6,161 nucleotides of DNA from Candidatus Hydrogenedentota bacterium (lineage in GTDB: Bacteria > Hydrogenedentota > Hydrogenedentia > Hydrogenedentales > CAITNO01): NCBI GenBank assembly GCA_007118765.1, contig SKQZ01000372.1:1-6161 (forward strand). Reading direction: 5' to 3'. The notes below the pieces were generated by a model. The model ran no database searches. It was not told the DNA's origin and saw nothing but the letters and a program-made list of their open reading frames with translations. Below are positions 5,178-6,161 of the stretch, in pieces; position 1 is the first letter of the stretch; each line of letters starts with the position of its first letter. The translations under genes were made by a program, and so were the position numbers.

Positions 5178-6161
5178 CACATATACCCACCGGTTCTCGA
5201 AGCGGGATTCGGCGTTGATGACCACGCAGCCGTCTTCGAGGCGGGCTGTAAGGGCTTCGCCGCGACTGCCGGGGGTGGGGCCTTCCACATGCACCGCGAC
5301 CGGCTCCTGTACGTCCGGCGCGGGAATGCGCAGTTCGCCTTCTCCCCAGTAGAACACGGTAATCTTTGCGCCGCCGGACACACGTCGGTCTTCACGCACC
5401 GGCGCCCACGCGGCCATACCCATGGGCTGATCAGCGAACACCGTTGTCTTGCCGTCTATGGTGATGCGGTCGGCGCCGCGTCCGGCAAAGGCAATGAGCG
5501 TGTTATCGCTGTCCGTGCGGAAGGTAACGGCATGTGTGCCGGTGTAGGCTACCGTCTTGCCGTGGATGCGGAAATCTTCCAGCGCTATGTTGTCTCCCGG
5601 CAGTTCGATTGTTGCCAGCAGTGCGAGGTCTTCCTCTCTGTTGCGGGCGAACCCGCCGGGCCAACTTTCCTCCAACTCACGCAGGTGCGGCGCAATCGCC
5701 AGCGCACCATTGGGGAATCGGCAGCACAGGTAATCCGTGGTACGGGACAGGTATTCGGTATTGTCGTTGACCTCGCCGAACGCGCCCGAAGCGGGATATA
5801 CACCGAGGGCAAGCAAAATCTCAAACCAGTAGCGCGCGTCGTAGCCCAGACTCCCGGACTGATCATCGCGAGGACGGAACCCGAGGGTGGTCACGGTTCC
5901 TTTACCCAGCGCACGGTGTACGCCTGCGATATGGTTGCGCACCTTCGCCACCACCGTTGCGTCCTCACGCGGACTCAACGGATGGACAAGGTCAACAGTG
6001 AAATCGGTAAGGATGGTCATGTCAGGCACATCGGCAAGCGTTTCCGAGAAGGCAACACGTCTGCCCGGAAGTATCAGGCCGAGGCCCGGCACGTCCGCGC
6101 TTTCTGCGCCGGTCAACGCGCTCCAATCGTCAACGACCGGTGCGCCGTCCCGGTCTACCAC
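5172..6161 (-). CDS. C-terminal part of an unrecognised protein, possibly carbohydrate-active (5' end outside window)
   Basis: At least 329 residues are encoded, ending at TGA (5172-5174). The frame is open to the right window edge, and the GTG there is merely the edge codon, so the true start lies outside. I do not recognise the family with confidence. The first ~125 residues alternate strands and helices and include HRALGKGTVTTLGFRP (about 81-96) and WFEILLALGVYP, resembling the GATase-like or trimerisation domains that follow the catalytic barrel in beta-galactosidase-type glycosidases. A middle part has DYLCCRFPNGALAIAPH and EESWPGGFARN. The rest is beta-rich, with AVTFRT, TLIAFAGRG, ITIDGKTTVFADQP and an end VINAESRFENRWVYVL, suggesting a beta-sandwich. 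No signal peptide or membrane segment is visible in this part. The glycosidase idea is a weak inference from domain style; a structural protein with similar beta modules is equally possible. Codon use looks coherent, supporting a real gene. Confidence 0.8.
   Translation of the reverse strand: MVDRDGAPVVDDWSALTGAESADVPGLGLILPGRRVAFSETLADVPDMTILTDFTVDLVHPLSPREDATVVAKVRNHIAGVHRALGKGTVTTLGFRPRDDQSGSLGYDARYWFEILLALGVYPASGAFGEVNDNTEYLSRTTDYLCCRFPNGALAIAPHLRELEESWPGGFARNREEDLALLATIELPGDNIALEDFRIHGKTVAYTGTHAVTFRTDSDNTLIAFAGRGADRITIDGKTTVFADQPMGMAAWAPVREDRRVSGGAKITVFYWGEGELRIPAPDVQEPVAVHVEGPTPGSRGEALTARLEDGCVVINAESRFENRWVYVL

Noticed and set aside
1..6161. CRISPR array, toxin-antitoxin pair, defence island or complete insertion sequence
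   Set aside because: No spaced direct repeats, no small two-gene toxin-type modules, and no intact transposase or terminal inverted repeats were seen on either strand.

Overview
This window comes from a bacterial chromosome of moderate-to-slightly-high GC. Three complete or near-complete housekeeping-type genes, two tRNA genes with a near-consensus sigma-70 promoter, and a decayed REP-associated transposase all fit a bacterium. I cannot name the taxon. The alpha-glucan phosphorylase with an N-terminal DUF3417-like region and the RAYT/REP remnant would suit a Gram-negative environmental lineage, but this is only an impression.

Left part (1-1647, plus strand): the 3' part of an alpha/beta hydrolase gene (cut by the window edge) is followed after 7 bases by a complete ketopantoate reductase-like gene (panE/apbA family). 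The two probably form an operon. Middle (1660-4218, minus strand): a complete 852-residue alpha-glucan (glycogen/maltodextrin) phosphorylase, convergent with panE and separated from it by only 12 bases. It has a good ribosome binding site and a plausible promoter. Next (4364-4605, plus strand): a TTGACA/TACAAT promoter drives tRNA-Gln(CUG) and then tRNA-Glu(CUC), 51 bases apart, divergent from the phosphorylase gene.

Right part: about 250 bases without a recognisable gene (4606-4855) lead into a plus-strand pseudogene (4856-5177). This is the N-terminal half of a REP-associated tyrosine transposase (RAYT, IS200/TnpA_REP-like) with an intact HUH motif, broken by a frameshift and missing its C-terminal half. 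A REP-like palindrome (5130-5153) lies in frame at its 3' end. It abuts the 3' end of a minus-strand gene (5172-6161, cut by the window edge) whose product I do not recognise with confidence; it looks like the C-terminal part of a large, possibly carbohydrate-active, protein.

The genes do not form one pathway. The alpha/beta hydrolase and PanE may be co-expressed; GlgP degrades storage alpha-glucan; the tRNAs serve translation. I see no defence system, CRISPR array, complete mobile element or clearly new system. The most interesting spot is the RAYT remnant fused in frame to its REP palindrome next to the tRNA pair.
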